Made by a program: the position numbers and the translations under genes. A stretch of DNA of 6,392 nt from an uncultured Oscillospiraceae bacterium (GTDB lineage: Bacteria > Bacillota > Clostridia > Oscillospirales > Acutalibacteraceae), in assembly GCA_900555805.1 (NCBI GenBank), contig USMJ01000077.1, forward strand, positions 1 through 6,392. Direction: 5' to 3'. Below the pieces are notes generated by a model, which was given only the letters and a program-made list of their open reading frames with translations, was not told where the DNA came from and did not search any database. How positions within the stretch are numbered: position 1 is the stretch's first letter; every line of letters begins with the position of its first letter. Below, one piece after another: positions 6,366 through 6,392 of this stretch.

Positions 6366-6392
6366 TTGGCGAAAGATGGGTACATATGAATA

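Noticed and set aside
6376..6392. ATG GGT ACA TAT GAA at the window end as the start of another gene
   Set aside because: Only five codons are visible and the preceding bases lack a clear Shine-Dalgarno sequence.

Overview
The window looks like chromosomal DNA from a gut- or rumen-type member of the Clostridia, most likely an Oscillospiraceae/Ruminococcus-like organism. This is inferred from strong AGGAGG ribosome binding sites, moderate GC content, and a secreted protein that combines a clostridial-style Cys-rich 'ATCT...CxxC...LGH' repeat region with Lys-rich fibronectin type III domains. All supported genes lie on the + strand.

Positions 1-2693 form a compact run: the last codons of an unidentified gene, a double zinc-ribbon protein with a C-terminal membrane helix (97-1176), a secreted and membrane-anchored TPM-domain protein (1192-2031), and a soluble 189-residue protein of unknown function (2124-2693). 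The zinc-ribbon/TPM pair matches Bacillus subtilis YdjG-YdjH. In that species these two proteins work with the SPFH protein YdjI and the PspA homologue YdjF in the membrane-stress (phage-shock-like) response. No SPFH or PspA gene is visible here, but the upstream neighbour is cut off by the window edge. The short gaps and the absence of a visible terminator suggest one transcript.

Positions 2746-5436 encode an 896-residue secreted protein with a signal peptide, a beta-helix-like N-terminal half, a Cys-rich repeat region interrupted by a probable beta-sandwich, an Ig-like module and two fibronectin type III domains. Its last third has strikingly different lysine codon use (56 AAG, 3 AAA) from its first two thirds (12 AAG, 23 AAA), which suggests a mosaic gene. 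A strong intrinsic terminator at 5469-5517 ends this transcription unit.

Positions 5518-5855 are non-coding. They hold a near-perfect vegetative promoter (5789-5817), a weaker candidate upstream, and a short direct repeat with a 21-bp period. The good promoter drives a small exported or membrane-anchored protein of unknown function (5856-6365). The window stops just beyond it.

No RNA gene, CRISPR array, insertion sequence or recognisable defence system is visible. The least explained items are the 189-residue neighbour of the YdjG/YdjH-like pair, the mosaic surface protein, and the small exported protein with its own promoter region.
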